DNA from: Caryophanales bacterium UBA5603
GTDB taxonomy: Bacteria; Bacillota_I; Bacilli_A; Izemoplasmatales; Hujiaoplasmataceae
Direction of reading: 5' to 3'
NCBI GenBank assembly: GCA_002424815.1
Contig: DILB01000027.1
Span: 142,001-206,000 of the forward strand
Length of the DNA stretch: 64,000 nucleotides
Of the stretch, positions 50,389-58,689 are shown one piece after another. The notes under the pieces were generated by a model. That model searched no databases. It was not told the origin of the DNA and saw nothing but the letters and a program-made list of their open reading frames with translations. Numbering within the stretch: position 1 is the first letter of the stretch; every line of letters starts with the position of its first letter. The position numbers and the translations under genes were made by a program.

Positions 50389-51516
50389 ATGGAAAAACGT
50401 GATTATTATGATGTGTTAGGTGTTGGAAAAAGCGCGACGGATGATGATATAAAAAAAGCATATCGTACATTAGCAAAAAAATTCCATCCTGATGTATCAA
50501 CTGAAAAAGATGCCGAAGCTAAATTCAAAGAAATACAAGAAGCTTATGAGGTATTGTCAGATTCTGAAAAACGAAGTCAATATGATCGTTTTGGTCATCA
50601 AGCCAATAATTTTGGTGGTGGACCAGGTGGTGGATTTGGTGGCTTTGAAAATTTCGACTTTGGGGATATTTTTTCAGCATTTTTCGGCGGTCAGAGAACT
50701 CAGGATCAAGGAAGGGCTCGCCCTCGTAAAGGATCTGATATTCAAAGACGAATGACGATAGCCTTTGAAGAAGCGATTTTTGGTAAGAAAGAAAAAATTA
50801 AAGTTCCAACTTATGATGAGTGTCATTCATGTCATGGATCTGGAGCAAGAAGTCAAAGTGATATTCATACATGTTCAAGGTGTAAAGGATCTGGATCGGT
50901 GATTGTTGAACAACAAACTTTACTAGGACGCACTCAAACAAGAACGGTTTGTCCAGTCTGTCGTGGTACAGGGAAAGAAATAGTGAATAAATGTTCTACT
51001 TGTGGCGGCGAAGGTGTTGTAAAAGTCAATAAAGATGTTGAAATCAAAGTTCCAGAAGGAATTGAAACTGGGCAACAAATTCGACTCGAAGGTTTCGGTA
51101 ATAAAGGATCTTTTGGTGGACCGAATGGTGATTTATATATTGTATTTGAAGTCAAACCTTCTGAGGTTTTTGTTCGTGAAGGTGATGATATTATTGTATC
51201 AGTTCCAATTTCATTTTCTCAGGCAGCTTTAGGAGCTGACATTGAAGTTCCAACAGTATATGGACCAGTTATTCTCAAAGTCCCTGCTGGAACACAACCC
51301 AATTCCAAGTTCCGTATCAAGGAAAAAGGTGCACCCAATGTAAGAACAAAATACAAAGGTGATGAGCATGTCATCATCAATGTGATTACACCTTCAAAAT
51401 TATCACCTGAACAACGTCGACTCTTCGAAGAATTAGAAAAATTAAGTGGTGATGTTGGCTCACAAAATGCTTGGGATAAGTTTAAATCCAATTTTGGTTC
51501 AAAAACAAAAAAATAA
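50389..51516 (+). CDS. dnaJ: Chaperone protein DnaJ (type I Hsp40)
   Basis: DnaJ delivers substrates to DnaK and stimulates its ATPase. The 375-residue protein is a complete type I form: a J domain (1-70) with the HPD motif in KKFHPDVSTEKDAE, a Gly/Phe-rich stretch (about 75-110), a zinc domain with four CxxCxGxG-type repeats (CHSCHGSG, CSRCKGSG, CPVCRGTG, CSTCGGEG), and the C-terminal substrate domain. The ATG at 50389 follows GCGAGG. It is the last gene of the heat-shock block. Confidence 0.97.
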   Translation: MEKRDYYDVLGVGKSATDDDIKKAYRTLAKKFHPDVSTEKDAEAKFKEIQEAYEVLSDSEKRSQYDRFGHQANNFGGGPGGGFGGFENFDFGDIFSAFFGGQRTQDQGRARPRKGSDIQRRMTIAFEEAIFGKKEKIKVPTYDECHSCHGSGARSQSDIHTCSRCKGSGSVIVEQQTLLGRTQTRTVCPVCRGTGKEIVNKCSTCGGEGVVKVNKDVEIKVPEGIETGQQIRLEGFGNKGSFGGPNGDLYIVFEVKPSEVFVREGDDIIVSVPISFSQAALGADIEVPTVYGPVILKVPAGTQPNSKFRIKEKGAPNVRTKYKGDEHVIINVITPSKLSPEQRRLFEELEKLSGDVGSQNAWDKFKSNFGSKTKK

Positions 51517-51528
51517 AATAACAAAATG

Positions 51529-51557
51529 AAGCTTATAATTTTTATAGGCTTTTTTTG
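51529..51557 (+). terminator. Terminator after dnaJ
   Basis: AAGCTTATAA (51529-51538) pairs with TTATAGGCTT (51542-51551, one T/G pair), followed by TTTTTT. Confidence 0.8.
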
Positions 51558-51629
51558 TTGTTTTAACAATCTATTAATATATTCAAATAAATAATAAACA
51601 AATAAAAAGAGTCAGGATTATTCTTTTTG

Positions 51630-51658
51630 TTTACAAAGCCTTTTTATTGCTTTATAAT
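51630..51658 (+). promoter_or_regulatory. Promoter of the padR-jetABC operon
   Basis: TTTACA (51630-51635), 17 bp, TATAAT (51653-51658). The expected transcription start (about 51665) falls inside the first palindromic operator. Confidence 0.85.
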
Positions 51659-51701
51659 ATAATCAGATTATGTATAAAGACAATGTGTATAATCAGATTA
51701 T
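51659..51701 (+). promoter_or_regulatory. Twin palindromic operators, probably for PadR
   Basis: The perfect 13-bp palindrome ATAATCAGATTAT occurs twice, at 51659-51671 and 51689-51701, exactly 30 bp apart (about three helical turns, so on the same face). The first abuts the -10 box and the second lies just before the padR ribosome-binding site. This placement predicts autorepression by the dimeric regulator encoded next. Confidence 0.8.
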
Positions 51702-51721
51702 ATATAGAAAGGAGTGGTCTT

Positions 51722-52072
51722 ATGAATCATTCCGGTGAGTATATCCGTGGTTTCACGGATTTTATCATCCTCTCGATTTTATCAAAGTTCGATAGTTACG
51801 GATATGAAATGACTAAAATTATTGAAACTGTTACTCATTCGAATTTTCAATTGACAGAAGCGACCTTGTATTTTGCTTTAAAGAGAATGCAAGAAGATGG
51901 TAAAATTACTTCTTATACCGAAAAAAACAAAAAAGGAATGACACGCCGATTTTACAAGATCACTTCGAAAGGTATTGATGCACTCCATGCATTTAGAGTG
52001 GATTGGAAGACCATTGAATATAATCTGACGAATTTAGTTGGAGGTGGATTCATATATACCAGGGAAGAATGA
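51722..52072 (+). CDS. PadR-family transcriptional regulator
   Basis: The 116-residue protein has the PadR winged-helix pattern: FTDFIILSILSKFDSYGYEM, then LTEATLYFALKRMQEDGKI and RRFYKITSKGIDAL. The short length means subfamily 2-type, with little C-terminal helix. AAAGGAG precedes the ATG at 51722; the longer frame from 51647 runs through the promoter and is not real. It is the first gene before jetA (36-base gap) and very likely controls the jetABC genes and itself through the twin palindromes. Confidence 0.92.
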   Translation: MNHSGEYIRGFTDFIILSILSKFDSYGYEMTKIIETVTHSNFQLTEATLYFALKRMQEDGKITSYTEKNKKGMTRRFYKITSKGIDALHAFRVDWKTIEYNLTNLVGGGFIYTREE

Positions 52073-52108
52073 AACACCTCAAATCACATTTATTAAGGAG
52101 ACGACAAT

Positions 52109-53506
52109 ATGGATGTATTTAAAGTCTTGCCCCAAAATTTTTTCTCGCTATTAAACTCAAAAAATCAAGAAATATACGTCCGATGTGTTCTTGCCGTCTA
52201 CAAAACGTACGAACAAGGTTCTATTCTTGGAATGGACAAATCAATTGCTCAACAAGCCATTATTGATGAACTTGAACACGTTATCGATGAAATCGAACTC
52301 GAAGAAATTGAATCAACAACTTCAACAAGAGAAAAAGCCAACGCAATCTTAAGAAGAATGGAAGATTGTGAATGGATTGATGTTGATATTAATAACGACT
52401 ATGTAGAGATTTTAAACTTTCGTGATTATGCGATAACGATTATACAAGCTTTAAAAAACATCAGTCAAGATTCTTTTTATGGATACGATGATGAAACACA
52501 TGAATTTCGTGGGTATATCTATACGGTTTACACACTACTTCAAAATGAGCAAGCAGAATATGCGATGGTCGTTGATCAGGTATATCGAAATACCATCGCA
52601 TTTGTTAGAGAAATTAGGAAACTTGATTCTCGTTTAAAATTCTATATTAAGTCGATTATTGATAATTCAGAAATAAAAGACCTAATCGGACTACTAATGA
52701 ATTACAAGGTTGAATTAGTAGATCAAGCTTATTCTCGTTTAAAAACAAGTGACAATGTCAATAAATATAAGTTAGCAATCATCAAAAAATTGGAAGAGTA
52801 TCAACAAAATCCAGTCATCATCGATATTATTTCCCAAGAATATTTGCTTTCTTCAAACAATAATATGACTTTAGCTCGTGTAAAAGCTAACAAAAAAATA
52901 GACGATATGATTGATATATATAATTCACTTTCGTTTATAATTGATGAAATTGATCGAAAAAACAAAATATATGTCAATTCAACCATTGCTAAGATAAAAT
53001 TCCTGCTTAATGACGATCAAAATGTTATTGGTAAATTAAATACTATTCTTCGATTTACTTCAGACAATATTAAGAAATATAAAACAGAACAGGCGTTAAA
53101 AACGATTGCACCCTTGGTGAATTTAAAAACCCACAATGTTATCAATAATAATTCACTCTATACGCCAAGAGGCGCATACGATCATGCAGATGCTCAATTC
53201 TTGTTAGAGAATGATATCACGCCATCCAATGCACTTCAAGAAGCGTTTTATAAAGAATTTGAAACGAATTATTCAGAAGAAGTTATTAAAAAGTATTTAC
53301 AAGCAATGTTTAAAAAACAATCAATTATTAAAGCATCTGATCTTGTTAAGGAAGATATTAGCGATGAAACTATCATGCGATTACTTTATATTCTTGTTTA
53401 CGCTGATGACGATATGAATTACTATATTCGTCCACTTGATAGTCAAATTCATCATAAAAGATTTAAATTGAACGATTTTCAAATCGTAAGGGGGCAGAAA
53501 AAATGA
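52109..53506 (+). CDS. jetA: Wadjet JetA / MukF-like kleisin (DUF5716 type)
   Basis: This 465-residue protein opens with PQNFFSLLNSKNQEIYVRC and continues with REKANAILRRMEDCEWIDVD, the layout of DUF5716/JetA proteins. In Wadjet and MksBEF systems this subunit is the kleisin that bridges the two SMC heads. The N-terminal part is winged-helix-like and the middle part is helical. AAGGAG lies 8 bases before the ATG. It overlaps jetB by four bases (ATGA at 53503), so the subunits are co-translated. Assignment rests on pattern memory and on the neighbouring SMC gene. Confidence 0.82.
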   Translation: MDVFKVLPQNFFSLLNSKNQEIYVRCVLAVYKTYEQGSILGMDKSIAQQAIIDELEHVIDEIELEEIESTTSTREKANAILRRMEDCEWIDVDINNDYVEILNFRDYAITIIQALKNISQDSFYGYDDETHEFRGYIYTVYTLLQNEQAEYAMVVDQVYRNTIAFVREIRKLDSRLKFYIKSIIDNSEIKDLIGLLMNYKVELVDQAYSRLKTSDNVNKYKLAIIKKLEEYQQNPVIIDIISQEYLLSSNNNMTLARVKANKKIDDMIDIYNSLSFIIDEIDRKNKIYVNSTIAKIKFLLNDDQNVIGKLNTILRFTSDNIKKYKTEQALKTIAPLVNLKTHNVINNNSLYTPRGAYDHADAQFLLENDITPSNALQEAFYKEFETNYSEEVIKKYLQAMFKKQSIIKASDLVKEDISDETIMRLLYILVYADDDMNYYIRPLDSQIHHKRFKLNDFQIVRGQKK

Positions 53507-54111
53507 TTTTGGAAAAATTTGACACACTAACCAGTGCCCAAAAGCAAATGTTTGCGGATACATGCATAAAACTACTAGCGAACTCATTTTTGGCAAGAGA
53601 TAAAAAAGATAATAAAGAAATGTATTACTTTGTCATTAGTTTTAAAAATTATTTTGATGAGTATTTTGGCGTTATTAATTATGAATTAATTTTAGATCGT
53701 GATCGTGGCGCAATTCAATTAGTAACAAAAGAAAATCAAAATGTATTAAAACTTAAAAAGGACGAATCGTTGATTCTACTGATATTAAGGATTTTGTTTC
53801 ATCAACATCTTGTTGAAACCTCCATCAACGACAATGTCATTATAACGATTGATGAAATTCATCAAAAATACGATGCTTTAGAATTAAAGAAAAAAATTAA
53901 TAAGACGGACTTAATTTCGATATTAAGGTTGTATCGTCGATACAATTTGCTTGAGCCATTAGGCGATATTACTCAAAGTGGAACGCGTTTAATTATATAT
54001 CCGACGATTTTAATGGCTATTTCAACGAATAATATTAATGATGTTTTAGACGTCATAGGGAGAATCGCAAGCAAACAAGGAGGTATCAAAGAAGATGAAA
54101 CGACTGACTAA
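53503..54111 (+). CDS. jetB: Wadjet JetB / MukE-like protein (DUF4194 type)
   Basis: The 202-residue protein has a run of winged-helix-like segments and the DUF4194 features: FVISFKNYFDEYFGVINYEL in the first half, KKDESLILLILRILF in the middle, and ISILRLYRRYNLLEPLGD near the end. In Wadjet complexes JetB is the KITE/MukE-like partner of the kleisin. It overlaps jetA by four bases and jetC by 17 bases, so all three are tightly coupled. Confidence 0.82.
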   Translation: MILEKFDTLTSAQKQMFADTCIKLLANSFLARDKKDNKEMYYFVISFKNYFDEYFGVINYELILDRDRGAIQLVTKENQNVLKLKKDESLILLILRILFHQHLVETSINDNVIITIDEIHQKYDALELKKKINKTDLISILRLYRRYNLLEPLGDITQSGTRLIIYPTILMAISTNNINDVLDVIGRIASKQGGIKEDETTD

Positions 54112-57100
54112 AGTACGCTTAATCAATTGGCACTATTTTTCAAATGAAACGATTCATATTAAAAATAACGCTTTAATTACGGGACAAAATGCTACAGGAA
54201 AATCGACTATAGTTGATGCTATTGCCTTTGTGATTACCGCCGGAGATCAAATATTTAATATGGCCGCCAATGAAAAATCAAAACGTGATCTTCGCGGTTA
54301 TGTCAAGTGTAAACTAGGTATCGATAATCAAGAATATCTCCGTGTAGGAGATGTGACGGGTCACGTCGCGCTTGAGTTTTATGATGAGCGTATAAAAGCA
54401 TATTTTACGGTCGGAACTGTCATCGATGTTTTTGGTGATGTTGTACCTCCAAAAGTGATTTTTTATGAGATGGATAAGCCATTGACAGATGCCTTATTCA
54501 TTGATGATCAGTCGAGAATTTTAACAACATTGAATTTTAAAAAGAGTCACAAATCAGAAAAAATATATTTGACACGTCGTGAAGCTAAATTAGCTTTTAG
54601 ACATCGATTTGGATCCATTAATGAAACATATTTTAGTTTGTTACCAAAAGCTCTTGCATTTAAACCTATTGCTGATGTCAAGGACTTCATCTATCATTAT
54701 CTTTTAGAAGAAAAAACTTTGGATGTTGAAGCTATCAAAGAATCCATTCATTCTTATCGAGATCTTGAAGCAACGTTAAAAGTAATCAAACAAAAGATTT
54801 CGGATCTTCAAGATATGAAAGTTACTTATGAAGAAATACAAAAAAATCAAGATCAAAAACGTTTTTTCGAATTTTTATTAAAAATTATTGATTTGGAAAA
54901 TACAAAACACGTCATTCAAGGAAAAATAAAACAACTTGAAAAACTTAACATTTCTACTGAAAGACTAAAAGCAGAAATCAGCGGACTAGATAGCCAAATT
55001 GAAGCTCTCGATGAGAGAGGAAAAGAAATCTATTCATTAATGCAATCAGATGATACTTTTAAATCCGCAGAACTTTATGATCGTGAAATTATTTCTTTAA
55101 ATTCGAAAATTGAAGAGCAGAAAGAAATTCAACGCTTTTATTTGCAGAGAGTATCAAAACTTAAACCAATGATTCAAGAATTAAAAACTGAATATGGTGA
55201 CAAATTATACGATGAATTATCTAAGATTGATTATGCCAATGTAACAGGTCCTAATGTTGATAAAGTGAAATTAGCATTAAGTGAAATTGATAAACGACTT
55301 CGTGAAAAAACAGAAGCTTCAATGAAAGTCATTGGTAAAGCAGAAACAACAAAACAAGATCTTTTAGTTGAGATTAATGATATCTACCAAGCTTTAAAAG
55401 ATTTAGAAAATCATAAACTTAGATATAATCCCATGATTAAAGAAATGCAAAAACGGATTATTGAAGGGGTTAAAAATCGTTATGGTGTAGACATAAGTGT
55501 ACATATTTTAGCCGAATTAATCGAAGTAACAGATAAACGTTGGCATAATACAATTGAGGATTTTCTGGGAGCGCAACGATTTAATCTAATTGTTGAACCA
55601 AGATATTTTGATGAAGCTTTACAAGTTTACAATCGTATTAAAGATCAAATGAATCTTTCGAGTGTCGGCTTAGTGAACACAAAGAAGATTGCTCAGTTTA
55701 TTAATCATCAACCGAAATCATTGGCATCGATTATAACTTCCGACAACGTAGATGCTAAACATTATGTTAATATGACATGTGGCAATCTAATCATGGTCGA
55801 TGATGTATTAGAACTTGAAAATTATAATCAAGCAATTACAGTTGAAGGAATGATTTATCGTTCCTATACTGTCCGAAGCCTTAATAAGAATACAGAAAAA
55901 CCATTTATAGGCAAAAATGCTCATGACATGCAACTTGAGAAATGGCGCGAAATGGCGATTTCATCAAAAGACCGTTATGCGAAGGTCAATGATGAAATTA
56001 CACGCTATAATCAAGAAAATGATTTAATCGGTCAATTGAATCTAAAAACGATTATTGATTATTGTGGTGCAGGTGTTGCATTAGAGAATTATGTAACTCA
56101 ATTAAATAATTTGAACGAAAAGAAACATCATTTACCAGAAGGAAATCTTAATGAACTTAGAGTAGAATATGAAAGAACTCGTGATGAGATTCGAAGCATT
56201 AATAATCAAAAGAGAAAGATTTACGAAGAAACCGGAAAACTAAGAAGTGATGAAATTAAGATTAATGAAGAACTTGTAATCCTTGAGTCAAAACAAAAAA
56301 CTGTTCGTAATGAATTGAATGAATTGACAAAAGAAAATTTAAACCTTGAACAAGATGCCTATAATCTTTACAATCAAGAAATTCAAAATGCAAAAGATAT
56401 GCAAAAAGTGGAAAACGATTATCGTAAACGCATTGAAGTTGAATTAGGAAATCTTACAAATCTTGAAGATTCTTTAAAAAATAAACAATTCAAATATACA
56501 AATACGTTCAATTTAGGTTATCCTTATGGTTTTGAACATATGAATTTTTATCTTACAGAACTCAACAAATTAATTAAATCAGAGTTAGTGAAATATGAAA
56601 GTAAAGTTCGCGAAGCTAGAGAAGCTGCTGAAAAACTATTTAAAGAAGACTTTATCGCGAAACTTCGTAATTATATTATTTCTGCTCAAGATGAAATCAC
56701 AAAAATTAACATGACTTTAAAAACAATTCATTTCGGTGAAGATACTTACGAATTCATTTTCCCAAAATCCAAAGATTATGCAGAATATTATGAGATGGTA
56801 TTAAGCGAAGATTCGTTAAAAACCGGAACTGAAATATTTAATTATGACTTTGAGATGAAGTATCAGCGACAATTAGAAGAGTTATTTATCAATTTGGCCG
56901 CCGAAGATCTTAATTCAAATGGGGCAATAAATAAGTTCACTGATTACCGTACCTATATGGATTATGATATTAAGATTCGTAACAATTCGGGCGAAACGAT
57001 TCTTTATTCGAAAGTATTTAAAGAAAAATCCGGTGGTGAAACACAAGTGCCTTTCTATGTTGCAACTTTAGCTTCCTTTGTTCGTGTTTTCCAACAAGCA

Positions 57101-57337
57101 ACGCGTGCAAATGTGTCTGATTCGATTGGACTTATTCTCTTTGATGAAGTATTTGATAAAATGGATACTTCACGAATCAAATCTATGATGGAATTTATCA
57201 AACAATTGCCAGTTCAAATCGTTTTAGCGACACCTCCTCAAAAAATGGAAGTTTTGAGTAAATACACCGATACTACTGTTGTGACAATGCGTGAAGGAAA
57301 AGCTGCGAGAGCCTACGAAGTTGTACAAAAATATTAA
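54095..57337 (+). CDS. jetC: Wadjet JetC / MukB-like SMC ATPase
   Basis: This is the motor of the complex, a 1080-residue SMC-type ATPase. Walker A is GQNATGKST (residues 30-38). Two long coiled-coil arms (about 215-430 and 630-860) flank a hinge-like region around 430-600. The C-terminal head has the signature KSGGETQVPFYV and Walker B GLILFDEVFDKMD. Such complexes extrude DNA loops; with JetD they cut small circular plasmids. AGGAGG (54078-54083) precedes the ATG. No JetD gene (TOPRIM-like nuclease) follows: the next gene is a small lipoprotein. Confidence 0.9.
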   Translation: MKRLTKVRLINWHYFSNETIHIKNNALITGQNATGKSTIVDAIAFVITAGDQIFNMAANEKSKRDLRGYVKCKLGIDNQEYLRVGDVTGHVALEFYDERIKAYFTVGTVIDVFGDVVPPKVIFYEMDKPLTDALFIDDQSRILTTLNFKKSHKSEKIYLTRREAKLAFRHRFGSINETYFSLLPKALAFKPIADVKDFIYHYLLEEKTLDVEAIKESIHSYRDLEATLKVIKQKISDLQDMKVTYEEIQKNQDQKRFFEFLLKIIDLENTKHVIQGKIKQLEKLNISTERLKAEISGLDSQIEALDERGKEIYSLMQSDDTFKSAELYDREIISLNSKIEEQKEIQRFYLQRVSKLKPMIQELKTEYGDKLYDELSKIDYANVTGPNVDKVKLALSEIDKRLREKTEASMKVIGKAETTKQDLLVEINDIYQALKDLENHKLRYNPMIKEMQKRIIEGVKNRYGVDISVHILAELIEVTDKRWHNTIEDFLGAQRFNLIVEPRYFDEALQVYNRIKDQMNLSSVGLVNTKKIAQFINHQPKSLASIITSDNVDAKHYVNMTCGNLIMVDDVLELENYNQAITVEGMIYRSYTVRSLNKNTEKPFIGKNAHDMQLEKWREMAISSKDRYAKVNDEITRYNQENDLIGQLNLKTIIDYCGAGVALENYVTQLNNLNEKKHHLPEGNLNELRVEYERTRDEIRSINNQKRKIYEETGKLRSDEIKINEELVILESKQKTVRNELNELTKENLNLEQDAYNLYNQEIQNAKDMQKVENDYRKRIEVELGNLTNLEDSLKNKQFKYTNTFNLGYPYGFEHMNFYLTELNKLIKSELVKYESKVREAREAAEKLFKEDFIAKLRNYIISAQDEITKINMTLKTIHFGEDTYEFIFPKSKDYAEYYEMVLSEDSLKTGTEIFNYDFEMKYQRQLEELFINLAAEDLNSNGAINKFTDYRTYMDYDIKIRNNSGETILYSKVFKEKSGGETQVPFYVATLASFVRVFQQATRANVSDSIGLILFDEVFDKMDTSRIKSMMEFIKQLPVQIVLATPPQKMEVLSKYTDTTVVTMREGKAARAYEVVQKY

Positions 57338-57364
57338 TTGTTCATACGATTATCACAAATTTAT

Positions 57365-57373
57365 TGATATAAT
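57365..57373 (+). promoter_or_regulatory. Extended -10 promoter after jetC
   Basis: TGATATAAT at 57365-57373 precedes the thioredoxin-like lipoprotein gene, suggesting that it is transcribed independently of jetABC. Confidence 0.55.
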
Positions 57374-57411
57374 ATAAAAAGCGTCATACACGTCAAAGGA
57401 GCTCAATACAC

Positions 57412-57882
57412 ATGTTTTTGAAAAAACCGCTTGTTTTAATCACTTTATTATTAAACCTCTTCATGTTTTTAGGCTGTTCTGAAAAAACGACAACCACCGA
57501 ATATAGTTTAGACTATGTCGATTTTGATTACATCTCAAACTATTATGAAGTTTTTAACCGTCGTGAAGGGACTTACATCGTGTATGTGTATTCACAGTCC
57601 TGCGTTGTATGTACAGAACTGAAAGCCGACTTTTTAGCATTTGCAGATTCATATACCGCTTATAATGTTTATTTTTTCGATGCTGGTTCTGTTGATACAA
57701 CCTATCAAGCAGATTATCTTTCTTCTATAGGCCAATCGAATGTAAAAACGCCGACGCTTCTGATTATTAAAAATGGCACTTTCGATAAAACGGCAGTTTC
57801 TCGATACTATTTTGAAGGAGAATCAAGAATTAGATCAATCATGTTAGATCTCAAAAATAACGTGTATCCCTATTGGAATTAA
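57412..57882 (+). CDS. Thioredoxin-like lipoprotein
   Basis: The 156-residue protein has a lipoprotein signal ending in MFLGC (Cys22) and a thioredoxin-like domain with the redox motif CVVC (Cys64-Cys67) in YSQSCVVCTEL. The cis-Pro region is likely in NVKTPTLLII. It would act outside the membrane as a thiol-disulfide enzyme. AAAGGAG lies about 10 bases before the ATG. It follows jetC but has its own promoter and is not related to JetD. A hairpin terminator follows. Confidence 0.8.
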   Translation: MFLKKPLVLITLLLNLFMFLGCSEKTTTTEYSLDYVDFDYISNYYEVFNRREGTYIVYVYSQSCVVCTELKADFLAFADSYTAYNVYFFDAGSVDTTYQADYLSSIGQSNVKTPTLLIIKNGTFDKTAVSRYYFEGESRIRSIMLDLKNNVYPYWN

Positions 57883-57885
57883 TTG

Positions 57886-57914
57886 ATAACCGGAGCGATC
57901 CGGTTATTTTTTTA
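57886..57914 (+). terminator. Terminator
   Basis: ATAACCGGA (57886-57894) pairs with TCCGGTTAT (57899-57907) around a GCGA tetraloop (GNRA type), followed by seven Ts. Confidence 0.95.
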
Positions 57915-57959
57915 CCTATTTTTGCATGAGACATGATAAAATGTTATCAGGTGATTATC

Positions 57960-58688
57960 ATGCAACAATATTTTATAAGTAATGCTAATTTTTATCAAAA
58001 TCACGCAATCATTAAGGGACAAGACCTCCATCATCTCAAGACCGTAATGCGTATGCATATTGGAGATAAAATCATCGCAGTTAATGAAGATTCGCTTGCA
58101 TTTATCGGTGAGATTACATCTATTTCTGATAAAGAGGCTAACATTAACTTCATCGAAGTTATTCGAGAAAGCCATAAATCTTCAAAGATTACTATTGCTC
58201 AAGCTTTGATAAAAAGAGAGCGTTTTGAATGGTTTTTAGAAAAGGCTACAGAATTAGGTGTTTGGAACATCCTTCCTGTATCGTTTGAACGTTCGATAGT
58301 TAAGATTGATGCTGATGCTGAAGCAAAAAAAATGTCTCGATATCAAATGATAGTAAAAGAAGCCGCCGAACAGTCGCACCGTCTCCATCAACCAACAGTT
58401 TTGCCTGTTGTAAGACTGCGGGATATTGATTTGAAGGCTTACGATAAAATCATTGTGTGTTATGAAGGTGCAGATGAAACCTCTAATCTTATGAATTTTG
58501 TACCAATATTAGAATACAAAATGAAAATTTTAGTTGTAATCGGACCTGAAGGCGGCATCTCTCCTCAAGAAATCGAATGGCTTAAAAATAATAATGGTTT
58601 AGTATGTAGTCTTGGGAAACGAATTTTACGTTCAGAGACAGCTTCACTGTTATTATTATCATTTTTTAATACGTTATGGGAGTGTTAA
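57960..58688 (+). CDS. rsmE: 16S rRNA (uracil-1498-N3) methyltransferase
   Basis: RsmE methylates U1498 of 16S rRNA using S-adenosylmethionine. The 242-residue SPOUT-fold protein has an N-terminal PUA-like domain and the C-terminal knot motifs: VVIGPEGGISPQEIEWL and LGKRILRSETASLLLLSF. The start at 57960 follows AGGTGA; the frame from 57933 opens within that upstream region. mtaB begins directly after it with only one base between the stop and the next codon, which fits the common rsmE-mtaB pairing in Bacillota. Confidence 0.95.
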   Translation: MQQYFISNANFYQNHAIIKGQDLHHLKTVMRMHIGDKIIAVNEDSLAFIGEITSISDKEANINFIEVIRESHKSSKITIAQALIKRERFEWFLEKATELGVWNILPVSFERSIVKIDADAEAKKMSRYQMIVKEAAEQSHRLHQPTVLPVVRLRDIDLKAYDKIIVCYEGADETSNLMNFVPILEYKMKILVVIGPEGGISPQEIEWLKNNNGLVCSLGKRILRSETASLLLLSFFNTLWEC

Positions 58689-58689
58689 T

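Noticed and set aside
57412..57882. The gene after jetC as a missing JetD
   Set aside because: It is a 156-residue lipoprotein with a thioredoxin-type CVVC motif and its own promoter; it has no nuclease features.
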